NCBI GenBank assembly: GCA_000992445.2 | Contig: LBUF02000018.1 | Coordinates: forward strand, 1 to 37,061 | Length of the DNA stretch: 37,061 nucleotides | Direction of reading: 5' to 3' | Origin: Parcubacteria group bacterium GW2011_GWA2_38_13b | Lineage (GTDB): Bacteria; Patescibacteriota; Minisyncoccia; GWA2-38-13b | Shown: positions 1 to 7,514 of the stretch, piece by piece | Layout: each line of letters begins with the position of its first letter | Numbering within the stretch: position 1 is the stretch's first letter | The notes under the pieces: generated by a model | Told to the model about the DNA's origin: nothing | Database searches by the model: none | The model's input: only the letters and a program-made list of their open reading frames with translations | Made by a program: the position numbers and the translations under genes

Positions 1-16
1 TTCAACAAACAACAAT

Positions 17-244
17 ATGATGAACTTTGGATTTGGACCTTTTGGCGGCTTCGGCTGGATATTTATGATTCTCTGGTGGGTTTTGATAATCGCCGGTATT
101 GTCGCGCTTATCAAATGGCTCACGAGCCAGTCGCGCGGTACTAACAATCACGCAAAATCGGCACTCGAAATCTTACAAGAGCGATACGCCAAAGGTGAAA
201 TTAACAAGCAGGAGTTTGAAGAAAAGAAAAAAGATTTAAGTTAG
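17..244 (+). CDS. Small membrane protein with C-terminal SHOCT domain
   Basis: A 75-residue protein. Residues about 12-34 form one hydrophobic, Trp-rich membrane segment preceded by a Gly/Phe-rich start. The C-terminal 30 residues ([20 protein letters not shown]) match the SHOCT motif, a short helical hairpin found at the ends of many small bacterial membrane proteins and probably used for oligomerisation. Only 6 bp separate it from the DsrE-like gene, so the two are probably cotranscribed. The region upstream lies outside the window, so an earlier start cannot be excluded. The domain call is solid from the motif; the cellular function is unknown. Confidence 0.75.
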   Translation: MMNFGFGPFGGFGWIFMILWWVLIIAGIVALIKWLTSQSRGTNNHAKSALEILQERYAKGEINKQEFEEKKKDLS

Positions 245-250
245 ACTGTT

Positions 251-577
251 ATGAAAATCGGTATTATTTTACAATCCAACAATCCGGAACATATCTGGAA
301 CACGTTTCGTTTCGGCATCACTTCGCTTAAAGCCAGTCATGATGTGACTATCTTTTTAATGAGTGAGGGAGCAGAACTCGATACTATTGCCAATACGGAA
401 CACTTTGATATTTCCAAGAAAGTTGCGGAGTATAAGGAATTAAAAGGAGACCTGTACGCATGCGGTACGTGTTTGGAAATTCGCGGTAAAAAGGAGGCCG
501 GGGTCTGCCCGATCTCTACTATGACCGATTTGCTTAAAATGGTTGAGGAGAGCGATAAGGTGCTCGTGTTTGGATAA
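251..577 (+). CDS. DsrE/DsrF-like family protein
   Basis: A 108-residue single-domain protein with the DsrE-like pattern: an N-terminal strand (MKIGIILQSN), a middle strand with a small acidic loop (VTIFLMSEGAE), then the segment LYACGTCLEIRG with Cys71 and Cys74, and Cys86 in GVCPIS, ending in the strand KVLVFG. Members of this fold handle sulfur as persulfide (DsrEFH, TusBCD) or are uncharacterised oxidoreductase-like proteins. The CxxC pair suggests thiol or sulfur chemistry in the cytoplasm. It directly follows the SHOCT gene. No DsrF or DsrH partner is next to it, so a complete sulfur-relay complex is not supported. Confidence 0.75.
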   Translation: MKIGIILQSNNPEHIWNTFRFGITSLKASHDVTIFLMSEGAELDTIANTEHFDISKKVAEYKELKGDLYACGTCLEIRGKKEAGVCPISTMTDLLKMVEESDKVLVFG

Positions 578-615
578 GAAGTTTTGTTAAGCAATTATGA
601 CTCGGTGTGATTTAC

Positions 616-888
616 TTAATTAAGCAAATCGTGTCCCACATTCTCAAATTTCGTCTTACGGTTCGTCAGTCTCTCAATTGGTAAAGCTCTTACTCTTGGC
701 ACAAAGCTTGCCACAAGGGAAACTAGCTGGGAAATCGGGGGCTACAGGTTCTCGTATTTAGACAGCAATCCTTTCATCTGGTCTAAAACCACGGTAGGAT
801 ATTTGTACTTTTCCGCCCAGTCAAAAGTTCGGAAATCGTTGAGCAGGGCGAGCCAGTTAGGATTAACATCAGCGAAAGCTGGTGTTTT
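616..888 (-). pseudogene. Decayed 3' end of an unidentified gene
   Basis: The 420-bp gap before the HTH gene is not featureless. On the minus strand one frame stays protein-like from 888 down to 616, broken only by a TAG at 744-742 and preceded by a TAA at 891-889. The first part (48 codons) contains NPNWLALLNDFRTFDWAEKY and ends SKYENL; after the TAG the same frame continues for 41 codons with RALPIERLTNRKTKFENVGH and ends at TAA 618-616. No start codon opens this frame. This looks like the tail of a disrupted gene, possibly mobile-element derived, but I do not recognise the family. Seen: the single frame and its in-frame stops. Inferred: that it was once coding. Confidence 0.35.
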
Positions 889-924
889 TTAATCTAAAAA
901 ATGCATATTTACTTTATTCAATGA

Positions 925-972
925 ATAGTTTTGATTAATTTTGCATAGTTTAAGAATGTGATTGCATAGTTT
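925..972 (+). repeat. Three spaced ATAGTTT repeats upstream of the HTH-ATPase gene
   Basis: ATAGTTT occurs at 925-931, 945-951 and 966-972, so the copies start 20 and 21 bp apart, about two helical turns. The last two share the longer TTGCATAGTTT. They lie within 75 bp upstream of the gene for a DNA-binding HTH protein and could be autoregulatory operator half-sites. Function is inferred from position and phasing only. Confidence 0.35.
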
Positions 973-997
973 TTAAAAATATGATAGGATATTGTAT

Positions 998-1717
998 ATG
1001 GAAGAAAAACTATTAACTATAGCGCAAGCCGCTGAAATTTTAGGTGTTTCTCTTGATACGTTACGCCGCTGGGACAAAAGCGGTAAGTTGGTTGCGATTA
1101 GAAAAGAGGGAGGCGCGCATAGATATTATTGGGAAAAAGATCTTGAGATTTTTTCAAGCGATCTTTTCAAATTTGCTTCTGAGTGGATTCAAAATAACAT
1201 TGAATTTCCAAGCGCATTTTATTGTCAAAATAGCGATACTTTTCGAGCACGACTTTCCAAAATGGAGCATCTACTTATGCAAAAACCCGGTTTTGAAAAA
1301 TTATATTCTTTGGTTGTTTTGATTGCCGGAGAGATTGGCGATAACTCGTTTGCCCATAACATAGGAAAGTGGCCGGACACGCTGGGAATTTTTTTTGGCT
1401 ATGATTTGGGAAAACGAATCATTGTTTTAGCTGACCGCGGATTGGGTATTTTGGAAACATTGCGCCAAGTTCGTCCCGATCTTCCGAATCATATTGAAGC
1501 CGTGAATGTCGCTTTTACTGAATTTATATCCGGGCGGGCGCCAGAGAAGCGCGGTAATGGATTAAAGCTTGTTCGTGAAGTCGTAATCGCCCAACCCATT
1601 GATTTATTTTATATCAGCGGCGACGCCGAAGTGCGTATGAAAGGAACTGATAAAACATTTCGCGTTACGCGCGGTCAGCGTATTGTGCGGGGATGTTTGG
1701 CAAAAATAGATTTTTAA
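998..1717 (+). CDS. MerR/excisionase-type HTH fused to GHKL (histidine-kinase-like) ATPase domain
   Basis: A 239-residue protein. Residues about 5-50 are a winged helix of the MerR/excisionase type (LLTIAQAAEILGVSLDTLRR, then GGAHRYY). Residues about 85-215 are a GHKL ATPase fold: the N-box is EIGDNSFAHNIG, the G1-type motif is DRGLGI, and a G2-like KRGNGLKL follows. There is no phosphoacceptor His domain, so this is not an ordinary sensor kinase; it resembles a DNA-binding protein joined to an RsbW-like ATPase. ATG 998 is preferred over the TTG 6 bp upstream; AGGA at 985-988 is a weak ribosome site. It is followed by a DUF4325 gene, a pairing that recalls anti-sigma/anti-anti-sigma partner switching. 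Confidence 0.75.
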   Translation: MEEKLLTIAQAAEILGVSLDTLRRWDKSGKLVAIRKEGGAHRYYWEKDLEIFSSDLFKFASEWIQNNIEFPSAFYCQNSDTFRARLSKMEHLLMQKPGFEKLYSLVVLIAGEIGDNSFAHNIGKWPDTLGIFFGYDLGKRIIVLADRGLGILETLRQVRPDLPNHIEAVNVAFTEFISGRAPEKRGNGLKLVREVVIAQPIDLFYISGDAEVRMKGTDKTFRVTRGQRIVRGCLAKIDF

Positions 1718-1740
1718 ACATTTTAAGAAGTAAAAAATAT

Positions 1741-2040
1741 ATGAAGTTACAATTAGAAAAATTTGGCACAACATTAATATCGCGAGAATTAGGCAGCGAG
1801 GCATATAAGGCATTTCAACCAACTTTGCGCGAGCTTTCTGGAAATGAAGAGTTGGAAATAGATTTTTCCGGCGTATTCACCTTGTCGCCGTCATGGGCGG
1901 ATGAATTTTTAAGTCCATTGTTTAATCAGATAGGCGATAGGTTGACGCTTTTGCCCAGCGATAATCTTTCGGTGCAGGCAACGATTAAAATTCTCCAGGA
2001 AGCGAATAAATGTTTATTTAAATTTAAGTTAGATAAATAA
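1741..2040 (+). CDS. STAS-like DUF4325 domain protein
   Basis: A 99-residue protein with the STAS-like DUF4325 layout: an N-terminal motif with SRELGSEAYKAF, a central strand LEIDFSGVFTLSPSWADEFL holding the family's conserved D-S region, and a C-terminal helix. The reading frame opens further upstream, inside the previous gene, but ATG 1741 gives the natural domain start. It sits 23 bp after the HTH-GHKL ATPase gene, probably in one transcript. DUF4325 proteins commonly neighbour GHKL ATPases, and the STAS-like fold suggests an antagonist of the ATPase. Partner-switching regulation is inferred, and the target is unknown. Confidence 0.7.
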   Translation: MKLQLEKFGTTLISRELGSEAYKAFQPTLRELSGNEELEIDFSGVFTLSPSWADEFLSPLFNQIGDRLTLLPSDNLSVQATIKILQEANKCLFKFKLDK

Positions 2041-2142
2041 TTTCAAAAGCATTCTTTATAGGGGACTTACTTGCCTCGTAGCCAATTTATTGTGTTTTTG
2101 GGTTTTTTTTCGGGGTTTGCGAAGGTTTTAATTCGGGAGTTA

Positions 2143-2177
2143 AATAAAAAACGAGAATTGTATTCTCGTTTTTTATT
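2143..2177 (+). terminator. Rho-independent terminator-like hairpin
   Basis: A perfect inverted repeat with 16-bp arms (2143-2158 and 2162-2177) around a 3-nt loop; the core is ACGAGAAT/ATTCTCGT inside A and T tracts. It lies about 100 bp after the DUF4325 gene and 21 bp before the flavoprotein gene. The symmetry would allow it to act in both directions. Confidence 0.7.
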
Positions 2178-2198
2178 TTATGGTAGGATAAAAGCGAT

Positions 2199-3524
2199 AT
2201 GAAAGCGGAAAAATCTATAAAAAAATACGATTATGATGTGGCTGTGTTGGGCGCCGGTCCCGCGGGAATAATGGCGGCCGGAAAAGCGGCGCGTTTCGGC
2301 GCCAGCGTTGTTTTGATAGAGAAAAATTTTACGCTTGCCAAAAAATTGCTTTTAACGGGCAATGGAAGATGCAATTTCACTAATGCTGAATTTAATTTGA
2401 GCGAACTGGTAAAAAACTATAATAACGGAAAATTTCTTTTTCATATTTTTTCTGTTTTCGGACCAAAAGAAACAATCAAATTTTTCGAAGAACTGGGAGT
2501 AAAAACCAAAATTGAAAAAAACAAAAGAGTTTTTCCGGCAAGCGATAGCGCGCAAGAAGTTTTGGAAGCGTTAGAAAAGTATTTAGCGGAAAACAAAGTA
2601 AATATAATTTTTAATTCCGAAGTTATCAATGTGGACCATAGCGGCAAAAAAATCAATAAGCTGATTTTAAAAGACTTTTCGACAGGCTTGGGAAATGGCA
2701 GGGAAATTACAGCCAAGAAATATATTTTATGCACAGGAGGGAAGTCGTATCCCTTGACCGGTTCTGACGGCTTCGGCTATAAACTCGCTAAAAAATTAGG
2801 CCATACTATTGTAAAGCCGTTGCCCGCCTTGTCTTCAATAAGAATAAAAGAGAAATGGGTTAAAAATTTGCAGGGGATAAGCTTGAAAGGCGTCAAGATA
2901 ACCGTATTTCAAAAAGGAAAAAAGCGATTTCAAGAAGAGGGAAGTATTTTATTTACTCATTTTGGCGTAAGCGGACCCGCTGTTTTGAATATTAGCGCCA
3001 ATGTGGGGGATTTATTGGAAAATGGCTTGTCTGTCGGACAGGCAGGCGAAGCAAAAATATGTTTTGATTTGGCGCCCTTATTAAATCAGGGGGAGTTTGG
3101 AGAAAAAATTAACGAGATTTTAAAAAAATATCCGAAGAAAAAATTTAAAAATATATTATCGGATTTTGCGCCGGAAAAATTGGCGGAGATCTTGCTGGAT
3201 ATTGCGGGTGTTGATAAAAATAAAATGGCCGGAAATGTATCGAAAATAGAGAGGGGAATGACGGCAAAAATTTTCAAGAATTTTGAGGTTACCGCGGAAA
3301 GCATTTTTGGTTTTAACGAAGCGAAGACGACGAGGGGAGGAATATCTTTGGCAGAGATTGACGGCAAAACAATGAGATCAAAAATAATTGATAATTTGTT
3401 TTTCGCGGGCGAGGTTATTGATGTTGATGGTAAAACAGGCGGTTTTAATTTGCAAATGTGTTGGAGTACCGGTTGTGTCGCAGGAGAAAGTTGCGGGCAG
3501 GAATCAATGATTTGCGTGACGTAA
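2199..3524 (+). CDS. BaiN/HI0933-like FAD-dependent oxidoreductase
   Basis: A 441-residue flavoprotein of the HI0933/BaiN family. The Rossmann FAD motif VAVLGAGPAGIMAAGKAARF lies near residues 14-33, followed by the ribose-binding Glu in VVLIEKN and the family signature TGNGRCNFTN. The central inserted domain has the typical ILFTHFGVSGPAVLNIS, and the C-terminus closes the FAD site with FFAGEVIDVDGKTGGFNLQM. Length is normal for the family. Physiological substrates are mostly unknown; BaiN in gut clostridia acts on bile acids, but that should not be transferred to this gene. No operon partner is evident. The family call is firm and the function open. Confidence 0.9.
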   Translation: MKAEKSIKKYDYDVAVLGAGPAGIMAAGKAARFGASVVLIEKNFTLAKKLLLTGNGRCNFTNAEFNLSELVKNYNNGKFLFHIFSVFGPKETIKFFEELGVKTKIEKNKRVFPASDSAQEVLEALEKYLAENKVNIIFNSEVINVDHSGKKINKLILKDFSTGLGNGREITAKKYILCTGGKSYPLTGSDGFGYKLAKKLGHTIVKPLPALSSIRIKEKWVKNLQGISLKGVKITVFQKGKKRFQEEGSILFTHFGVSGPAVLNISANVGDLLENGLSVGQAGEAKICFDLAPLLNQGEFGEKINEILKKYPKKKFKNILSDFAPEKLAEILLDIAGVDKNKMAGNVSKIERGMTAKIFKNFEVTAESIFGFNEAKTTRGGISLAEIDGKTMRSKIIDNLFFAGEVIDVDGKTGGFNLQMCWSTGCVAGESCGQESMICVT

Positions 3525-3609
3525 TTAAAAATGAAATAATTAATATTATGAAAAAAATAATTTTCGTCATTTTAAATCAAGGGGAATATCTGTCCGCTAA
3601 AAATTTTTT

Positions 3610-4752
3610 ATGGAACCATTAGCGTCAAAAATCAGACCAAAAAACCTAAAAGAATTCATTGGACAAGAGCATCTTGTCGGTGAAGGAAAACCTTTAAGTA
3701 TCGCTATAAAACAAAAACATCTGTTTTCTTTTATTTTTTGGGGACCGCCGGGAAGCGGTAAAACGACTTTGGCGAAGATATACGCCAATAGTTTGAACGC
3801 GAAAATTTACCAATTGTCCGCGGTTTCGGCGGGGAAAGCGGATATTAAAAAGATATTGAACGAAGATTCGAGAGGAATTTCTATAGTTTTATTTTTAGAT
3901 GAAATACATCGGTTTAATAAATCTCAACAGGATTTTTTGCTTCCTTATGTTGAAAAAGGCGATATAACTTTGATTGGAGCCACGACCGAAAATCCGAGCT
4001 TTGAAGTGATACCGGCCTTGCTTTCGCGATGCAGGGTTTTTGTTTTGAACGAGCTTTCGGAAGACAATATAAAATCCATTATTGAAAGAACCGGAATCAA
4101 AATGGATAAAAATGCGGAAGATTGGTTGGTCGATATGGCAAATGGCGACGCGAGGCAGGCGATAACCATATTGGAACACACAGTCCAACTTTATAAGAAA
4201 ATTACGGTAGATAATTTAAAAAATACTCTTCAGTCGAAATTTTTAAGATATGATAAGGCGGGAGAGGAACATTACAATACTATTTCGGCTTTTATTAAAA
4301 GCATGAGAGCCAGCCAGCCGGATGCGGCTTTATATTATTTGGCGCGGATGATTGACGGCGGCGAAGATCCTAAATTTATAGCCAGAAGAATGGTTGTTTT
4401 CGCTTCGGAGGATGTTGGCTTGGTTCAACCTACGGCTTTAGTGGTGGCTAATGATGTTTTTAGGGCGGTGGAAATAATCGGATTGCCCGAATGCGGCATT
4501 AATTTGGCGCATGGAGTGGTCTATCTTTGCAAGTGCAAAAAAGACCGAAGTGCTTACGAGGCCTATATGGAGGCAATGGCAGATGTAAAAAAATTCGGCA
4601 ATCTGCCCATTCCTTTGAATTTGCGGAATCCAGAAACAGCATTGATGAAAAAATTGAATTATGGCAAAGGATATGAAAAATATTCCAAGGAATCTTTCTT
4701 GCCCGATAAGCTAAGAAGTAAGAAGTATTTAAAGAATAAGACGGAAAAATAA
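3610..4752 (+). CDS. rarA: Replication-associated recombination protein A (RarA/MgsA/WRNIP1 family AAA+ ATPase)
   Basis: A 380-residue AAA+ ATPase that acts at stalled replication forks and on single-stranded DNA ends. Walker A is GPPGSGKT at residues 45-52 and Walker B is LFLDEIHRF at 94-102. Sensor 1 is in [12 protein letters not shown] and the arginine-finger region in [11 protein letters not shown]. The C-terminal tetramerisation part carries the family motif [20 protein letters not shown], followed by [20 protein letters not shown]. It is shorter than E. coli RarA (about 447 residues) at the C-terminus. No clear ribosome-binding site precedes ATG 3610. The downstream Gmad2 gene begins 11 bp after its stop, so they may be cotranscribed. 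Confidence 0.93.
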   Translation: MEPLASKIRPKNLKEFIGQEHLVGEGKPLSIAIKQKHLFSFIFWGPPGSGKTTLAKIYANSLNAKIYQLSAVSAGKADIKKILNEDSRGISIVLFLDEIHRFNKSQQDFLLPYVEKGDITLIGATTENPSFEVIPALLSRCRVFVLNELSEDNIKSIIERTGIKMDKNAEDWLVDMANGDARQAITILEHTVQLYKKITVDNLKNTLQSKFLRYDKAGEEHYNTISAFIKSMRASQPDAALYYLARMIDGGEDPKFIARRMVVFASEDVGLVQPTALVVANDVFRAVEIIGLPECGINLAHGVVYLCKCKKDRSAYEAYMEAMADVKKFGNLPIPLNLRNPETALMKKLNYGKGYEKYSKESFLPDKLRSKKYLKNKTEK

Positions 4753-4762
4753 TATAAAAACA

Positions 4763-5284
4763 ATGATAAATAGATTTTCAAAAATTTTCATTATTATGTT
4801 TATTATGATCGTCATCGCGGCGGCAACAATGTTTATTTTTGATAATACTCAAAATGAGCCGAATTATTGCGCTCAAGAAGCTATGCTTTGTTCAGACGGT
4901 TCTTATGTTTCGCGAGTCGGCCAAAATTGTGAATTCGCGGCTTGTCCAAAAGAAGATTTTATTCGGGTTGAAACTCCCCGAGCCAATGAAATAATTTCCA
5001 GTCCGCTTGTTGTCAGGGGTATGGCTCGCGGCGTTTGGTTTTTTGAAGGAAGTTTTCCAATAAAACTTTTGGATGAAAACGGTAATGTTTTAGCATATAT
5101 ACCGGCTCAAGCGCAAGGCGAATGGATGACCAATGATTTTGTGCCGTTTGAAGCAAAAATAAATTTTTCCGTTCCTGTTGTTCGAAACGGAATTCTTATT
5201 TTAGAAAAAGATAATCCGTCGGGATTGTCCGAATATGCCGATGAATTGCGAATGCCGATTTTATTTTCAGGACAACAACCATAA
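4763..5284 (+). CDS. Membrane-anchored protein with Cys-rich motif and Gmad2 immunoglobulin-like domain
   Basis: A 173-residue exported protein. Residues about 7-26 are a hydrophobic anchor (IFIIMFIMIVIAAATMFIF). Then comes a short Cys-bearing segment (NYCAQEAMLCSDGSYVSRVG, followed by NCEFAACP) that probably forms two disulfides outside the membrane. Residues about 67-170 match the Gmad2 bacterial immunoglobulin-like fold: IRVETPRANEIISSPLVVRG, then WFFEGSFPIKLLD. Such proteins occur on the cell surface of Gram-positives and CPR bacteria and are presumed to bind ligand or wall. The role is unknown. A strong terminator follows directly. Confidence 0.8.
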   Translation: MINRFSKIFIIMFIMIVIAAATMFIFDNTQNEPNYCAQEAMLCSDGSYVSRVGQNCEFAACPKEDFIRVETPRANEIISSPLVVRGMARGVWFFEGSFPIKLLDENGNVLAYIPAQAQGEWMTNDFVPFEAKINFSVPVVRNGILILEKDNPSGLSEYADELRMPILFSGQQP

Positions 5285-5293
5285 ACTAATTTT

Positions 5294-5323
5294 AAAAGCC
5301 CCGCAATATTGTGGGGCTTTTTT
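5294..5323 (+). terminator. Bidirectional rho-independent terminator
   Basis: AAAAGCCCC at 5294-5302 pairs with GGGGCTTTT at 5313-5321, and a T run follows. It sits between the convergent Gmad2 gene (plus) and the small zinc-protein gene (minus) and probably ends both transcripts. Confidence 0.85.
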
Positions 5324-5341
5324 GATTAACAGAGTTGATTT

Positions 5342-5560
5342 TTATTTGTTTTCCAGTTTTTCTTTGTATTCTTTGCAATTAAGGTGAAAATCATCCGGGC
5401 TTAATTTGCGCATCAAATAATTTTTTTCTTGAACAATATTACATCCGTTGCATCCTAATCTTATGATTAGGGTTGATATTATTTCTTTCGGTAAATGCGG
5501 TAATTCTTCCATTGGTCTGCCGCACAAAAAACAAAAATAAGGTTTTTTTTCTTCTTCCAT
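5342..5560 (-). CDS. Small four-cysteine putative zinc-binding protein
   Basis: A 72-residue protein with two CxxC pairs (Cys10/Cys13 in CFLCGRP, Cys37/Cys40 in CNGC), consistent with a single structural zinc site of zinc-ribbon type. It is the last gene of the hydroxyacyl-CoA dehydrogenase/enoyl-CoA hydratase operon, 12 bp after the hydratase stop, with its own GGAGG ribosome site 5 bp before ATG. I do not recognise a named family. The context suggests an accessory to acyl-CoA metabolism, or simply a passenger. Confidence 0.65.
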   Translation of the reverse strand: MEEEKKPYFCFLCGRPMEELPHLPKEIISTLIIRLGCNGCNIVQEKNYLMRKLSPDDFHLNCKEYKEKLENK

Positions 5561-5572
5561 TTTTTCCTCCGT

Positions 5573-6460
5573 TTATTCAAAATTTGGCGTTCGTTTTTCC
5601 AGGAAGGCCGCAATTCCTTCCCGCGCGTCCGGACTAGTCATTGCTATCGCGAAACTTTCTCTCTCAACAGATAGATTGAAATGAAAGTTTGTATTGTTTA
5701 TTGTTTTATCAAGCATTTTTTCAATTAAAACAACTGAACTTTTTGAATACCGCTTCGGCGAATTTGCCGTGGCTGGTATTTTCACTTCACTATTTATAAT
5801 GGAGTCAATCAGGCCGATATTCAACGCTTCTTGGGCATTGAAAGTTACGCTTGTTTTCATATATTCAATGAATTTTTCCTTGTTTATTTTTGGAATAAAT
5901 TTCCAGAATTGCGTTCCGCCCCAGCCCGGTATAAGACCGAGCGTTGCTTCCGGAAAACCAAGGACAGCGTTAGAGGTGGCGATTCGCGCGTGGCAAGCCA
6001 TTGCCAGTTCCAATCCGCCACCCAAGGCAAAACTGTTAATAATCGCGGTGACTTTTTTGGGGCAGAAGAAGATTTTTGAAAGCGCGTTTTGCCCGATTTC
6101 GGAAAAAATCAAAGCTTTTTTATAAAGCGTATTTTTATCCGTTGATGTTTCCAATATTCTTTTGAACGCGTTTATATCCGCTCCAACGGCAAAAATCTTC
6201 GCGTCCGCAAATCCTTCAAGATATACTTCTTTTATGTTATCTTCTTTATCGTTTTCTACAAATTTGTTAAAATCCGCAAAAAAACTTTGCAGCTCTATCA
6301 TCAGGACTAATGGTAAACAAGGTTTTGTTTTTTGTTTTTTTTCGTCAAACGTTTTATCAACGCCAATGAAGCCGACATGCATAATTCCTTTTTCATCAAG
6401 ACCGAATTTTATGTATTTTTCGTATATACATTCGGCCTTTTCTTTTTCTATTTTTTCCAT
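5573..6460 (-). CDS. Enoyl-CoA hydratase (crotonase superfamily), paralogue 1
   Basis: A crotonase-fold protein of 295 residues that should hydrate 2-enoyl-CoA to 3-hydroxyacyl-CoA. The oxyanion-hole segment is FAVGADINAF. Both catalytic glutamates of true hydratases are present: one in SFALGGGLELAMACHARIAT, the other in PEATLGLIPGWGGTQ. The N-terminus is longer than in typical hydratases (about 260 residues) and carries a segment around GVDKTFDEKKQKTKP that is shared with the second hydratase of this window. The start overlaps the dehydrogenase stop: a GTG overlaps the TAG and an ATG follows 3 bp later; the ATG at 6460 is preferred. It is translationally coupled to the dehydrogenase that would use its product. 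Confidence 0.88.
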   Translation of the reverse strand: MEKIEKEKAECIYEKYIKFGLDEKGIMHVGFIGVDKTFDEKKQKTKPCLPLVLMIELQSFFADFNKFVENDKEDNIKEVYLEGFADAKIFAVGADINAFKRILETSTDKNTLYKKALIFSEIGQNALSKIFFCPKKVTAIINSFALGGGLELAMACHARIATSNAVLGFPEATLGLIPGWGGTQFWKFIPKINKEKFIEYMKTSVTFNAQEALNIGLIDSIINSEVKIPATANSPKRYSKSSVVLIEKMLDKTINNTNFHFNLSVERESFAIAMTSPDAREGIAAFLEKRTPNFE

Positions 6461-6462
6461 CA

Positions 6463-7371
6463 CTATTTTTCCTTCCTGTAAAAGTCAAAAATTCCTTTTT
6501 TTACTTTTCGACCAAGAAATCCATCTCGGACCAAATTGCGCAGAATATGAGGCGGTTCATAGCGAGAGCCATGGGCTTCATGTAGAACGCCTACTATATT
6601 TAATACTACATCCCAGCCGATTAAATCGCCGAGTTTTAGAATATCCATAGCTCCGGCAACCCCTGTTTTAACGGACAGGTCAATATCTTCAACATTGCCG
6701 ACATTTTCCTCTAGTGTTCGCAATGCTTCCAGGATAGATGGCATTAGTATTCTATTGCATAAAAATCCGGGCCTGTCCATTGATGTTAAAATCGGCTCTC
6801 TATTTAATCTTTTAGCAAGTCCTTGAACAATACTATATGTTTCATCGGAAGTGCGGTCGCTTTTTATGATTTCCAGTAATTTTAGAATGTAGGGCGGATT
6901 CATAAAGTGCATACCTATAATTTTTGATTTTCGCGTATTGGTTACGGCTTTGCTTATGTCCCAGATTGATATAGATGAAGTGTTTGTTGTTAAAATCGTA
7001 TCCGGTCCGCATAGGCGGTCTAATTCGCGGAAAACCGTTTGTTTTGTTTTCAGGTCTTCAAAAACCGCTTCAATGAATAATTGGGGTTTTTGAACGAATA
7101 TTAAGTCTTCTAGTTTGAGAGGGGTTATGTTAAGTAAAATACTGTTCATATTGTTTATTGCAGACGAGGATATGTTTTCATTCTCATTGCATTGTTTTTT
7201 TAAAGATTTTTGCAACCTCTCCACGATTTTTCTTTTTCCTTCCGTGGCTTTTTCATACGTTTCGTCTATAAGATAAACCGTAAATCCCGCTTCTGCGAAA
7301 ACCTGGGCAATTCCGGAACCCATTGTTCCGGCGCCGACAACGCCAACCGTTTCTATGTTCTTTAAATCCAT
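6463..7371 (-). CDS. 3-hydroxyacyl-CoA dehydrogenase (HBD/PaaH type)
   Basis: A 302-residue NAD-dependent dehydrogenase that oxidises 3-hydroxyacyl-CoA (for example 3-hydroxybutyryl-CoA) to the 3-keto form. The NAD-binding Rossmann motif is VGVVGAGTMGSGIAQVF near residues 9-25. The catalytic dyad is His155 in GMHFMNP and Glu167 in LLEIIKS. The C-terminal dimerisation domain has DRPGFLCNRIL and the closing motif GFLGRKVKKGIFDF. Length matches stand-alone clostridial Hbd. First gene of a three-gene unit with enoyl-CoA hydratase; a strong AAGGAGG lies 4 bp before ATG. It is separated from the upstream prp operon by a terminator. Confidence 0.92.
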   Translation of the reverse strand: MDLKNIETVGVVGAGTMGSGIAQVFAEAGFTVYLIDETYEKATEGKRKIVERLQKSLKKQCNENENISSSAINNMNSILLNITPLKLEDLIFVQKPQLFIEAVFEDLKTKQTVFRELDRLCGPDTILTTNTSSISIWDISKAVTNTRKSKIIGMHFMNPPYILKLLEIIKSDRTSDETYSIVQGLAKRLNREPILTSMDRPGFLCNRILMPSILEALRTLEENVGNVEDIDLSVKTGVAGAMDILKLGDLIGWDVVLNIVGVLHEAHGSRYEPPHILRNLVRDGFLGRKVKKGIFDFYRKEK

Positions 7372-7424
7372 AGGTCCTCCTTAAATTAAAAAATAGCAGA
7401 TAGTTTTTCAAAAAACCGATTTTC

Positions 7425-7455
7425 ATTATATTAACATAATAATTTAAAAAATCAA
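7425..7455 (-). promoter_or_regulatory. Candidate sigma-70-type promoter for the dehydrogenase/hydratase operon
   Basis: On the minus strand TTGATT (7455-7450) and TATAAT (7430-7425) are separated by 19 bp, about 50 bp upstream of the ATG at 7371. The -10 matches the consensus; the spacing is longer than ideal. Confidence 0.4.
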
Positions 7456-7471
7456 GAGTTGCGGGTAAAAT

Positions 7472-7505
7472 AAAATAAAAAAGGATAGGCATTAAAACCT
7501 ATCCT
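7472..7505 (-). terminator. Rho-independent terminator after prpB
   Basis: Read on the minus strand, AGGATAGG (7505-7498) pairs with CCTATCCT (7489-7482) across an 8-nt loop, followed by a T-rich tract. It lies about 10 bp beyond the prpB stop and separates the prp unit from the dehydrogenase unit. Confidence 0.8.
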
Positions 7506-7514
7506 GTTAAATTT

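Noticed and set aside
5694-6650. Plus-strand frames of 143 and 162 codons opposite the hydratase and dehydrogenase genes
   Set aside because: They lie antisense to well-supported genes with intact catalytic motifs, have no ribosome site, and show biased, motif-free composition.
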